Shown here piece after piece: positions 23,621 to 33,658 of a stretch of 64,000 nt of DNA. The stretch comes from Monoplex corrugatus. Its lineage: Eukaryota; Mollusca; Gastropoda; Littorinimorpha; Ranellidae. How positions within the stretch are numbered: the first letter of the stretch is position 1; each line of letters begins with the position of its first letter. Location: contig JAPXFY010000031.1 in NCBI GenBank assembly GCA_030674185.1, positions 34,076,039-34,140,038 of the forward strand, in the 5' to 3' direction. The notes under the pieces are model-generated. The model did no database searches. It saw nothing but the letters and a program-made list of their open reading frames with translations, and was not told the origin of the DNA. Both the position numbers and the translations under genes were made by a program.

Positions 23621-23871
23621 TACATGGGCTAAACTCTAGGGCACCTCGCGTGTGTTTCACAGCACGTTTTTCTCGCCCTCGCCACTCGCTATCTCGCCAG
23701 TTGAGCGCGAGCGTGCTAGCGTGTAAGAAATGGGCCCCTGTTTCTTGCCTGGTCATACATTGCAACATGACTTTGGCTTCTTGCAGACAGACCTTCAGTT
23801 TCTGTTAACTGAAGCCAGGGTATTAATTGCTTACTGTGGGACGAGTTACCATAAAAAGTAATGACAGCAAG

Positions 23872-24432
23872 CCACGCCCTCCTGTGGGGATGGTGGAGTA
23901 GGCTACCTTCCACTAGAAATAGAATTCCCATCTTTTGGAAATTCTGTGCTGGAAATGTCCTCTTTAAGTTTAATCATTCTTTGTTTCTGCCTTGCTTCTC
24001 TGCTTTGCATCTCTTCCAGTCATATTCTGCCTTGCTGGTCCATTCGCCTGCATGTTTTCCATAAGACCTTAAATATTTTCTCTTGGGATTGATAATTGGG
24101 TGCATACATTAATTGCATTTTGGCTCAAAGGAAATATGATGTGCAGAAGCAATTTTAAATAATTTAGGCCAGTTTTTATGTTTTAATGGCCCTAGTTATG
24201 CTCACATTTGCAAACGGGTTTGATTTTCTTGACCTCGTGGTGATGAGCTGGACGGAATGGTCAGCATTACGGGCATATCCTCAGATTATATGTGCGACTG
24301 CATTGATATGTGTACTTAATTTCCTTTTTCATGTTTTTTTTTTCGTTGAGATATTGTGTAAGTTTTGAGGTGGTTCAGGTACTAACAAGGCTCTGCACAG
24401 TCGGCTGGACTTTAAACAATAAGAATCATAAT
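23872..24432 (+). repeat. Interspersed repeat family A, near full-length copy
   Basis: It runs from CTCCTGTGGGGATGG through TTCTGCCTTGCTGGTCCATT to CGGCTGGACTTTAAACAAT. It is more diverged than the copy at 26318. Confidence 0.7.
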
Positions 24433-24548
24433 GAAAGAAAAAATACGACCAAAACACCAGGTCGGGTGGGCCAGTGTTTTTGTAGACCAGCAACTATGTA
24501 ACACTTTAGCTGTGACCATCACTACCACCACCAACCACCACCACCATA

Positions 24549-24627
24549 AAATCATGTCCGACTCGGTTAGTTCATTGGGTCTACCAATCTGCAGAATAGT
24601 ATCGTTTCAAATCCCAGGCAGTACAAG
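24549..24627 (+). repeat. Possible tRNA-derived SINE head
   Basis: TTAGTTCATTGGG and GTTTCAAATCCC, about 40 bp apart, resemble degenerate polymerase III A and B boxes. There is no cloverleaf fit good enough for a tRNA gene. Confidence 0.3.
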
Positions 24628-24694
24628 CACATGACCAGATTATCGTTAACTATAATTACGTTGCACGTCCTAACAAACATTCCTGTGTCCGCAG

Positions 24695-24843
24695 GAAGGC
24701 GACAACTGTGATCCTCCTGCACCGTGCCATCAGTGAACAAGAAGCCCTGCACGTCCAGGACCTGTGTCAACATCCCAAGATGCCACACGTTGTCTGCACG
24801 TTCACCCATCACCTGGTCCATCTACCCGACCTTCAGTGTCCTG
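24695..24843 (+). CDS. Candidate orphan exon, unknown protein
   Basis: A 149-bp segment lies between CTGTGTCCGCAG and a strong donor, CCTG|GTAAGTA. One frame is open throughout and would encode about 49 residues (KATTVILLHRAISEQEALHV and onward to VHLPDLQCPG). No family is recognised and no partner exon was found nearby. It may be an exon of a large-intron host gene or a chance frame in repeat DNA. Confidence 0.25.
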
Positions 24844-25194
24844 GTAAGTAACCAGATCAAATCTTTAGACTTGGGAAAGTGAAGCGGTGGGTGATGAGGA
24901 CCAGACAGTATTACTATAGAAATGACTGAGGCTTCAGATGAATTTGGTATTTAAAAAGCCCCATGACTAGACAGTATATGCACTGTATAAATGATTGAGG
25001 GTCTAGATGAACTTGGTGCTGGAAAAAGTCCTGTATATTTATGGCACCAGAAAAGTCCCTAAAGATATGTCCGTTTCCATTGCAGTGCATGCGTTCAAGT
25101 TGCAATCCATGTGTGTCGTACAACACACGAAATAATTCTGTAGTGTGTTTAAACGCATATTTTGTTGAAATTCCCTTGACACGACGTGAAAGTG

Positions 25195-25475
25195 ACTGGC
25201 ATTTCAGCATTGTGTACGTAGGTGTTTAATATATTTGTGTTCAGGTTTTTTTCACCCCTGGTAATAAATTGGGCAGAATGATCAACACCAGTGGCATATC
25301 TTTAGATTATGTGCACGGCTGCATTGGTATGTGTACTTAAATTTCTTTTCCATTTTTTTCCCAGTATCAACGAGGTGTGTGTTTAGAGATGGTTATAGGC
25401 CTGATAGTGGCTCTGCACGGTTGGCTGGGCTTTAAATGAATAACGATAATGATAATAACAATATAATGTAATGAC
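25195..25475 (+). repeat. Interspersed repeat family A, 3' half
   Basis: From TTTGTGTTCAGGTTTTTTTC through CACGGTTGGCTGGGCTTTAA, followed by an (ATGATAATAACG)n-like tail. Confidence 0.7.
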
Positions 25476-25590
25476 AATGATGATACAGTAATGATAATAA
25501 CGATGATAATGATAACGATAACAACGATGATGATAATGATAATAACGATGATGATGATCGTGATGATGACGGTAATAATAATAAACCTTT
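25476..25590 (+). repeat. (GATAAT/AACGAT)n microsatellite
   Basis: Expanded trinucleotide-like tail directly after the family A 3' end. Confidence 0.85.
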
Positions 25591-25639
25591 ATTTTCCATT
25601 TTCCCCCTGAAGAGCCTCATTTTCTACCATTAGGATTAA

Positions 25640-25998
25640 TTGCGTATATGTATAGCATTTATTTTTTTAGATCTAAGAAGATGTAATTGCTTTGTGGCAG
25701 TTACAGGTCCTCTAGGTCAGTTTGTATGTAGGCCTGTTTTTGTGTTCATGCATTTGTATTCAAGTTTTTTTTGTTTTGTTTTTGTTTTTTGTTTTCGTTT
25801 TTGTTTTGCTATTTTCGGCAGATTTGACCAATGCCAGGGACATATTTGCGTGAATGCAGTGACACGTATACTTGATTATTTTCTTTTCCAAGTTCTCCTT
25901 TATCCATGATTATCGATGTGTTAACACGTGTGTGTTTGGTTTGAAAATAGTTTTAGCTCTGATAAGGCTCTGAGCTGTCGGCTTGATTTTAAACACTA
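25640..25998 (+). repeat. Interspersed repeat family A, diverged 3' half
   Basis: GCCTGTTTTTGTGTTCATG, ATGCCAGGGACATATTTGCG and CTGTCGGCTTGATTTTAAAC match the family body and 3' end. Confidence 0.6.
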
Positions 25999-26267
25999 CT
26001 ACTACTACTTCTACTACTACTACTACTATTTCTACTACTACTACTGCATGTACTGCTACAAATAATGATTAAAAACAATGACAATAATAACAAAAAGATA
26101 ACGATAATAATAACGTAATAAGAATAGCAGTAGCAATACAACAGCAATAATAATGATGATGATAATAATATAATAATAATAATAATGAATGATGATGATG
26201 AGATGATGATGAATGATGATGATGATGATGATGATAATAATAATAATATAATAATAATAATAATAAC

Positions 26268-26299
<32 letters not shown>

Positions 26300-26318
26300 T
26301 AATAACAATTATTAGTAG
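25995..26318 (+). repeat. (CTA)n, (AAT)n and (GAT)n trinucleotide repeats
   Basis: Successive ACT, AAT/AAC and GATGAT blocks join two family A copies. Confidence 0.9.
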
Positions 26319-26870
26319 TAGTACCCCCTGTGGGGATGCCGGGGGATCTTTCATTATAAACAGTATCCCCACTTTCTGGAAATTTTGTGCTAGAAATTTC
26401 CCCTTTTCTCTCTCTCTGTGATTCTGCCTTGTTCCTTTGGTTTCTGTCATTTCTACCTATCATTTTCTGCCTTGCTGGTCCATTCACCTGTGTGTGTTCA
26501 ATAAAGTCTTACATAGTTTTTCCTAGGATTGATAATTGGGTACATGTATTAAGTACATTTTTGGCTCCAGGAAGGTGATGAGATATGCGGTAGCAATTTT
26601 AGGTATTTTATGCCCGTTTTAATTTGTTTTGGTGTCCTTGGGTATGCTTATACTTGTATTCAGGTGTGTTTTTTAAATCCCCTGTGCGATAAATTGGACG
26701 GAGTGGTCAACACCAGGGCCATGTCCTTAGATTATGTGCGCGAATACATTGATATGTATACTTAAATTTTTTTCCTGCTGAAGTTTTGTATGTTTTGAAG
26801 CGGTTATAGCCCTGATATGGCTCTACGCACTTGGCTGGGCTTCAGACAACAATAACAATAACAATAGTAG
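26318..26870 (+). repeat. Interspersed repeat family A, best full-length copy
   Basis: It starts TACCCCCTGTGGGGATGCCG and contains AAATCCCCTGTGCGATAAAT. It ends ACTTGGCTGGGCTTCAGAC plus (AACAAT)n. It is about 550 bp, non-coding, with no terminal inverted repeats visible. Confidence 0.85.
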
Positions 26871-27376
26871 TAGTAATGATCTTGTTATAACAATAACTAA
26901 GATGATAACGAAGCAATAGCAACAGTGATAGTGTTAATGATAACTTTTACAATGACAATAGTAATAATAATTTGTGTGTTTATTATCATGTGGTCAATTT
27001 TTTCCCCTGCGATGTGTATAGTTTCGTCTACCAATGAAGCGGATATTTCTACGGAATTTACCGTAAAGTTCGGGCTATAAGCCGCGACTTTTTTCCCCAG
27101 CTTTAACCCCTGCGGCTTATAAAACGATGCGGCTTATTTGCGGACTTTCCCGATCCCAGAAGCGTCACGTTCTCGTCTATTCTTAGCTTCTCTTTAACTC
27201 ACCAAAATCATGTTTACCGTTCATGAATTTTTCCGGTAGCTCCATGTTAAAGTGTTAACTGTTAATTGTTCACGTTTTTAGGTAAAATCTGCAAACATTG
27301 AAGCATTCGAATCGGTATTCAGATCTGCTCTTCTCAAGCGTGCACCCTCACCATGCCGAAAACACGACGTAATGCC

Positions 27377-27579
27377 TGTTAAATCTTGTGCCTTTCGAGT
27401 CAATATATATAACTGAAAGTAAACACAATATTGTAGAATTCTGAACACATTTATTTAAGCAGTATTGTATAACAGTCAGGCAGCCATCATTGTATCTTCT
27501 GCCGACCAATCATTTCGATCTGCATATTAATCATAAATCACGGGACGCAACTCTAAGCATTATTTACAATAATGTTACA
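27377..27579 (-). repeat. 3' LTR of the Ty3-like element
   Basis: 203-bp partner of 32199-32401, with no difference seen by eye. Confidence 0.95.
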
Positions 27580-28145
27580 TCTCCCTTCTCAAGTTTCTTT
27601 ATATTGTATTTAGTACATTACAGTTAACTGAGAATAAACATTTATGTTTTATGAAATTAATTAACAAATCTTTAATTAAAAAACAGTACATAAGTCTTTA
27701 TTTCTCTTGAAACAACTAACTTGTTTGTGGTGTTCATTTTGAGTTTTTTTACAAAATGGAGTTCCTTTTGTTTTTCTAGAACAGACTATGTTATCATTAT
27801 CATTTCTTTACTTCCTCTCTTTTTTTTAAATTTTTTTTTTATAAACATAAACAAAATGTAGAAACTAATCTTATAAAACAGCTCTTTCAAAATAAACCTA
27901 TAACATTATATAACTGTTCAAATAAATTAGTCTCTGGCTGTTTCAAAACTGTTTACAGAAAGTAGTCATTCATTCTTTCTGGTTTTTTTCACAACTCTTC
28001 CGCTCCTTGTGGTGAGTTTAGAGTGATCTCCTTGTGGTATTCCTTGTTTTCTGGAGCTTGAGTTTGTTTGAGAGGGTGTTTTTGTTTCTTTGCTTTATCC
28101 TTCTTGTCTTTTGTTTGCATATAAGTTTCATTTTCACTATCAGTG

Positions 28146-30947
28146 TCACTGTTTGTTCCATGTGTGTGTGCTGTTGTTGATTGCTAAAGTTATTTTTGTG
28201 TTGTGGTTGTGGCCTTTTGTTTTTCTTGTTTCTGTCATTGTTTTCCTGTTTTGTTCAACTTTCATCAGATCTCTTCTGTTTCTCCTCACTGTGCCACTTT
28301 CTGTTTGAATGTAATATCTTGGAAATTTTGTTGCTCTAAGAACTGTCCCTGGGATCCATTCATCATTGACATTCACAAATATTTTGTCATTGGGTTGGAG
28401 TCTGGGAAGTTCTTTTGCTCCTTTGTCAAAATGTTGTTTTTGTTTCTTTTGCTTTTCTTTTAGCTCTTGTCTGATTTTGGAGTTTTTCTTTTTCTGATTT
28501 TTTTTTGCTGGTGTGTTGAGTCTTGTTCTGAGTGTTCTGTTCATGAGTATTTCTGCAGGAGATGGGAGTGTGCTGCTCAAGGGGGTTGATCTGTAGTTCA
28601 GTACAGCCAAGTATGTATCATCTCCACTGTCTCTGGCTTTTTGCAGCAACTTTTTTAGTGTTTGTACCATCCGTTCTGCAAATCCATTTGACTGTGGGTA
28701 CCTTGGGCTAGCCGTTGTGTGTTTAAATTCCCATTTTTCTGCAAACTTGGCAAATTCAAATACTGTGGTCCATTATCAGATACCACTTCTTCTGGTATAC
28801 CATGTCTGCTGAAAATGGACTTGATATATGTGATCACTGTGGTGCTTTTGGTATCAGGTAGCAGATTAAATTCTATGAACTTTGAGTAATAATCTGCCAC
28901 AAGCACATAATCATGGTCTTCCCATTTGAACAAATCTATTCCTACTTTCTGCCATGGTTTCTGCGGTACTTCGTGACTAAGCAGTGGCTCTTTTTGTTGC
29001 TTGTTCCTGTATTTTGTGCAAATGTGGCAAGACTTAACCATATTTTCAATGTGTTGGTTCATGCCTGGCCAGAACATTAGTTTTCTAGCTCTGTTTTTGC
29101 ACTTTTCTATACCTTGATGACCTTCATGATTCCTTTGCAGCATTTCAGACTGCATTGATTTGGGAATCATCACTCTGTCTGCCTTGAAAACAAGATCATC
29201 TATGATACTAAGTTCATCATTGTATTGAAAATATTGTCTGATCTCTGTTGGTACTTTGTCTTTGTTTGCAGGCCATCCTTTTCGGATTTGTTCCTTGAGT
29301 AGTTTCAATTCTTTGTCATTTTCTGTTTCTTTTCTCCTTTTTTCTCTCTTTTGTTCTTCTATGCTCATGTTTTCCAGGATATTGTTCACATGGATTCTAA
29401 GAATCTCCTCTTCTTTTTGTGTTTTGTTCGTTTGAGACTGTGACTGTGACTGTGCTTCCATTGTTGTTGCTCTGGACAGTGTGTCTGCAACATACATTTC
29501 TTTTCCAGGTTTGTATGTGATGTTCAGATCATATCTCTGCAGTCTCAGCATGAGCCTTTGTATCCTGGGAGGACATCTGTTGAGAGGTTTCTTCCAGATG
29601 CTCTCAATGGGCTTGTGGTCTGTTTCCACCGAGCATTGTTTGCCATAGATGTATTGGTGGAATTTCTCACAGGCAAAAACAATTGCTAGTGTTTCTTTTT
29701 CTATTTGTGCATATCTTTGTTCTGTTTCTGTGAATGACCTTGATGCATATGCCACTGGCTTCTCATTTTGCAGGAGTGCACATCCTAGGACTGAAGATGC
29801 ATCTGCTGTAATTTTCACTGGCTTCTTTGTGTTGAAATGTGCAAGAATGGGTGCTTTTGTCAGCATTTCTTTTGTTTTCTTGAAAGCTTCTTCTTGCTCA
29901 TGGTTCCAATGCCAGTCTACTTTGTTCTGCAGCAGTGTACGCAAAGGTGCAGTGTAGTCAGCCATTCTGGGACAAAACTTACCAAGGTAGTTGACCATTC
30001 CCATGTATCTCTGGAGGTCTTTTTTGCTCTTTGGAGCTGGCATTTTTTGTATTGCCTCTATCTTTTGTGGATCAGGTCTGATGCCTTCTTTGCTGATGAC
30101 ATGACCAATGTATTTTATTTCTTTTTGTGAAAACTCACACTTCTTTTTCTTGAGTGTTAGATTTTTTTCTTTTGCCCTGTTCAGTGTTGCAGCCAAAACC
30201 ATCATGTTCTTCTTGTGTGCGTCCTGATAACAGGATGTCATCAATCCAGTTTTCCACTCTGGGAATGTCACTGAACATTTCTTTGATGGTTCTGTGGAAA
30301 ACTTCACTGGAACTTGCTAGACCCATTGGTAGTCTCTTGAAGACGTATCTGCCAAATGGTGTTTGCATGCAGCAGAGCTTTGAGCTTTCTTCATCAAGTG
30401 GTATTTGCCAAAAACCATTTTGTGCATCTAGTTTTGTGAAGAATTCAGCCCCGTCTAACTGTGCTGTAACTTCTTCAACAGTCGGCATGGCAAAATGCTC
30501 TCTCTTGACGGCTCTATTCAGGTCCTTGGGATCCATGCAAATTCTCAATGACTTGTCTGGCTTTTCCACTACCATCATGCTGCTGACCCAGTCTGTCGGT
30601 CCGTCTTGTTTTTCTATGACTCCCAGTTTCTCCATTCGGTCAAGTTCTTCTTTGATCCTGCCTTTGAGTGCAAAAGGAACTTTTCTCAAAGGCTGAATGA
30701 CAGGTTTCACTGTTGGGTCAAGTTCAATGTGATGTGCTTTGCCAATGCATCCTAGTTCCTCAAAGATTTCTGGGTATTTTGTATATATCTTGTCAGCGTC
30801 AACACCCAGGATCTGAATGATGCTAAGTTTCTCTGTGGCTTCCAGACCAATGATTGGATGCTGATTGGTCTGCACAACGAAGAATTTCAATTCTTTGCCC
30901 ATCACTTCAAGTTTGCATGTTCCAACAGTCTTAAGTGTGTCGCCTGT
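28146..30947 (-). pseudogene. Pol (RT, RNase H, integrase) of the Ty3-like element, two frameshifts
   Basis: Reverse transcriptase blocks run from KVPFALKGRIKEELDRMEKL through RICMDPKDLNRAV and FTKLDAQNGFWQIPL to the active site WIDDILLSG. A single-base lesion near 30203 shifts the frame; the next frame holds KCEFSQKEIKYIGHVIS, the RNase H start ITADASSVLGCALL and YKPGKEMYVADTLSR. The integrase has an HHCC zinc domain (HEGHQG..CHICTKY) and catalytic Asp residues in LVADYYSKF and VVSDNGPQ. A second single-base lesion near 28757 moves the remaining integrase core and the C-terminal chromatin/DNA-binding part into the frame ending at 28146. All domains are present and in Ty3 order, but not in one frame. 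The copy is therefore defective or carries sequencing indels. Confidence 0.92.
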
Positions 30948-32036
30948 TTAACTGCTCAATTTTGTCTTTGTTTTCTTGAGAGCAGGTTTTGGGTCTAACA
31001 TTTGGTATGTGTGTAGTGGAAGTATGTTTGCCTGAGCACCTGTGTCAACTTTAAATTTGATGCTTTGATTTTGTATATCTGCTGTGACCAACGATTCTTT
31101 CCCTTCAATTTTTGCCTTTGGTTTGGTTACTATTCCGACTGTGATCTCACTGATTTCATTTTCTGAATCTGTGTCTGAATCAGTGTTATTATCACTTTGA
31201 TTGTCAGTACCTGAACAGTCATCACGCATGCTGTGTACTCTTTTCTTTTTTGTTTTGCAGCATTTTTGGAAATGATTAAACTTTGAACAGTTTGAGCATT
31301 TCTTGCCATATGCAGGACATTTCTTTTTCAAGTGTGTGTATCCACATCTGGTGCATTTGATTTCTTGGTTTTCTTTTTCAGCGTGCTTTTCATGCTTCTT
31401 GTGTTTAGATTTTCTGATTTTGTGGATTTTTTCATCTGAAACATTCATGCTTTGTGCTTGTGCTTTTGCTTTTTCATGTGCTTTGCATATGTCTATGGTT
31501 TTCTCAAGAGTGATCCCTTTGACTTCAAGCAACTTAGCTCTGACAACATCATCAGCAATGCCCACCACAATTCTGTCTCTTATCATTCTTTCTTCTTGGT
31601 ACCCAAAGTTACAAGATTTGGCCAATTTTCTTAGTTCTGTCACGAATGTGACCAAACTTTCTGAACTGTCTTGTACTTTTTGGTTGAAGACGTAAGCCTC
31701 ATACACTTCATTTCTTTCACCAATGAAAAATTCTTCAAACTTCTTGATAACATCATTAATGTTGTCTTCTTTTGCTCCTTCCTTGAACGAAAATCCTTCT
31801 AGTAGCTCTGTTGCCTCCTCTCCAATGCAGGCAAGGAATACCGCACATCTGTATTCCGTTGTCTCATCTTTCAAGCGGCTGGCTATTTCGTAGTTGTTCC
31901 ATCCTCTTTTGAAACGTTTCCATTCCTGAATGCCATTACTAATGCAAACCTTTGAAGGTGGAGGAACATTCATTGTTCTTGATTTTCGTCTGGGTAATGC
32001 TTGTGTACTTTGATGATCTCCTTCTTCATCTGACAT
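30948..32036 (-). CDS. Gag-protease part of the Ty3-like element
   Basis: A 362-residue frame starting MSDEEGDHQS. The middle has a Ty3-type capsid-like region (WKRFKRGWNNYEIASRL, ESLVTFVTELRKLAKSCNFG). Two Cys/His knuckles follow (CTRCGYTHLKKKC and CSNCSKFNHFQKCC) after a lysine-rich stretch. The aspartic protease starts near residue 330 with FKVDTGAQANILP. A TAA then closes the frame inside the protease region. The pol frame continues in the same register directly after it, so the stop is either a nonsense change or a suppressible codon. The product would assemble particles and package element RNA. Confidence 0.9.
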   Translation of the reverse strand: MSDEEGDHQSTQALPRRKSRTMNVPPPSKVCISNGIQEWKRFKRGWNNYEIASRLKDETTEYRCAVFLACIGEEATELLEGFSFKEGAKEDNINDVIKKFEEFFIGERNEVYEAYVFNQKVQDSSESLVTFVTELRKLAKSCNFGYQEERMIRDRIVVGIADDVVRAKLLEVKGITLEKTIDICKAHEKAKAQAQSMNVSDEKIHKIRKSKHKKHEKHAEKENQEIKCTRCGYTHLKKKCPAYGKKCSNCSKFNHFQKCCKTKKKRVHSMRDDCSGTDNQSDNNTDSDTDSENEISEITVGIVTKPKAKIEGKESLVTADIQNQSIKFKVDTGAQANILPLHTYQMLDPKPALKKTKTKLSS

Positions 32037-32198
32037 CGTGTTTCTACGATCAAGCTTTGTTTGTTTACAAACGGTTGGAATCCGATATGGTTGTTTTCCT
32101 TAGCAACCAATCTAATGTTCGTTTAACGTCGCATGAATAGCTTCTTTCTTAGCTCTTGTTCACGTCTTATGCTGGTAAACGATCCCACAATGACGCCA

Positions 32199-32401
32199 TG
32201 TTAAATCTTGTGCCTTTCGAGTCAATATATATAACTGAAAGTAAACACAATATTGTAGAATTCTGAACACATTTATTTAAGCAGTATTGTATAACAGTCA
32301 GGCAGCCATCATTGTATCTTCTGCCGACCAATCATTTCGATCTGCATATTAATCATAAATCACGGGACGCAACTCTAAGCATTATTTACAATAATGTTAC
32401 A
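32199..32401 (-). repeat. 5' LTR of the Ty3-like element
   Basis: 203 bp, beginning (as printed on the plus strand) TGTTAAATCTTGTGCC and ending AATAATGTTACA. It appears identical to the other LTR, which implies a young insertion. Confidence 0.95.
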
Positions 32402-33260
32402 ATGTCTACGAAGCAGCCTTCAAGTTGAAGGAAATCGACCTGGCCATTAAAATGAATCTATGATACGACGTTGGAGGAAGCAGCGTTGAGAACAACACTC
32501 TGTCAACAACTCCCTCCTGACTTCGAAGAAAAACTTGCAAACTTTCGCAATTTTACACAGGAAAAAATAGCTGAGAACTTCATTGGTCCGCAATATGTCA
32601 TAAATATGAAGTCCCTTTGACCTTTGACCTGCCTCTCAATCGGACTGTAAATGAAAAAGGAGAATCGTCCGTCACGCTGAAAACGACCGGTCATGAAAAA
32701 ACGCACTTTACTTGTGTTCTGAGCTGCACAGCATCGGGAGAAAAGCTTCAACCAATGGTTATTTTGAAACGCATTACGATGCCAAAGGAAATTTTTCCTA
32801 AAGGAATCGTCGTAAAGGTCATCAAGAAAGGTTGGATGGATGAAACCTTAATGAAGGCATGGCTGACAGTGTTACGACCAACTCAGTTCTAGCAGTGATC
32901 CCAGGAGGCACAACCAAATATTTGCAACCACTCGACATCAGTATCAATCGTGCATTCAAAGTGGCACTGCGTGTCGAGTGGGAAACCTGGATGACAAGCG
33001 GTGAAAAATCCTTCACCAAAACTGGCTGCTTACGACGAGCAAGCTTTGCTGAAGTCTGTCAGTGGATCCTGACCGCATGGGGGAAAGTAAAGCAGTCTAC
33101 TATTATCAATGGATTTCGTGAGGCTGGACTGTGTGCTGCAGCAGACGACAGAGCAAGCAGTGACCTCCACCTTGTGTCCAGGTTCATCAAATGAAAGCGA
33201 GGCTGAAGTCTGGCAAGATGGCGGGGGACATGTGCCGCTTCTCTAAAACTCGGACACTTA

Positions 33261-33560
33261 TACTACGTTTACACGAAGGCAACTTACTAGGCAACTCGGG
33301 CCCCAGCCAGTTGCCTTGTGATCTATTAATAGCAGGCAACTGGTTTAGTTGCCGTCGGTGTAAACGGTATGGGCAACTACCATACAACAGCTACGCTCCG
33401 CCCCCTGTTTGCGTCACTGGCGCTGTGTGTGTGGCCCGCTCGCTGGGCTGCAGTTGAAACGTAGTTGCCAAAAATCATGGCAATTGCCACTGCAACTGCC
33501 CACAGTTGCCTCTGAGGTTCCGAGGAGTTGACAACTAATGATACAACTGCTCTTGACTGG
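33261..33560. repeat. Left subterminal GGCAACT/AGTTGCC motif cluster
   Basis: About fifteen copies of CAACT, GGCAAC or their complements lie between the left end and the transposase promoter. A matching cluster fills 36830-37267. They are candidate binding sites for the element's own proteins. Confidence 0.75.
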
Positions 33561-33604
33561 TACAGCAACTGGTGGCAATCACGTGGGTTGAAAGTGTCTG
33601 AAGG

Positions 33605-33612
33605 TATAAAAA
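33605..33612 (+). promoter_or_regulatory. TATA box of the Harbinger transposase gene
   Basis: GGTATAAAAAGC lies about 50 bp before the start codon at 33659, in the usual position for a core promoter with a short leader. Confidence 0.7.
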
Positions 33613-33658
33613 GCAGGCAGTTGGAGGGAGGCACTTCATTGCATCTTGATTCTTCACC

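Larger units (their letters stand above)
27377..32401 (-). mobile_element. Ty3-like LTR retrotransposon, 5.0 kb
   Basis: Two 203-bp LTRs (TG...CA) flank gag, protease, reverse transcriptase, RNase H and integrase in that order on the minus strand. The five bases outside the ends are ATGCC (27372-27376) and ATGTC (32402-32406), a target duplication with one mismatch. A purine tract, GAGAAGGGAGA, precedes the 3' LTR on the minus strand. A TGGCG-starting segment follows the 5' LTR as a putative primer-binding site. Confidence 0.93.
27353..33194 (+). pseudogene. Pogo-like DDE transposase, split and missing catalytic residues
   Basis: The frame opens MPKTRRNA at 27353-27376 and resumes after the LTR element with YEAAFKLKEIDLAI (32407 on), the usual N-terminal CENPB-type helix-turn-helix start. 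Recognisable pogo/Tigger-like blocks follow: LTFDLPLNRTVNEKGES, TTGHEKTHFTCVLSC, MPKEIFPKGIVV, KKGWMDETLM, then VIPGGTTKYLQPLDISINR and FREAGLCAAADD. The four bases that should carry the first catalytic Asp upstream of VPLTFD are absent. A deletion bounded by GCATGGCT-like microhomology near 32858 removes the second Asp region. Early stops occur near 32460. The copy is dead; the last 111 codons (32859-33194) remain open. Confidence 0.85.
27061..33257 (+). mobile_element. Pogo-like (Tc1/mariner superfamily) DNA transposon, decayed and interrupted
   Basis: The left end, TA|CCGTAAAGTTCGGGCTATAA, is followed by GC-rich GCGGCTTAT repeats and a transposase start at 27353. The body is split by an LTR retrotransposon at 27377-32401 and resumes at 32402. 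No right inverted repeat was found. The right side runs into the Harbinger element, and sequence beyond 37268 does not restore the pogo end. A related right end occurs at 54980-55075. Confidence 0.75.

Noticed and set aside
24549..24627. tRNA gene
   Set aside because: Only loose A- and B-box resemblance; stems do not pair well. Kept only as a possible SINE head.
28090..30696. Plus-strand frames across the LTR element (for example 30154-30696)
   Set aside because: They are antisense shadows of the pol genes.
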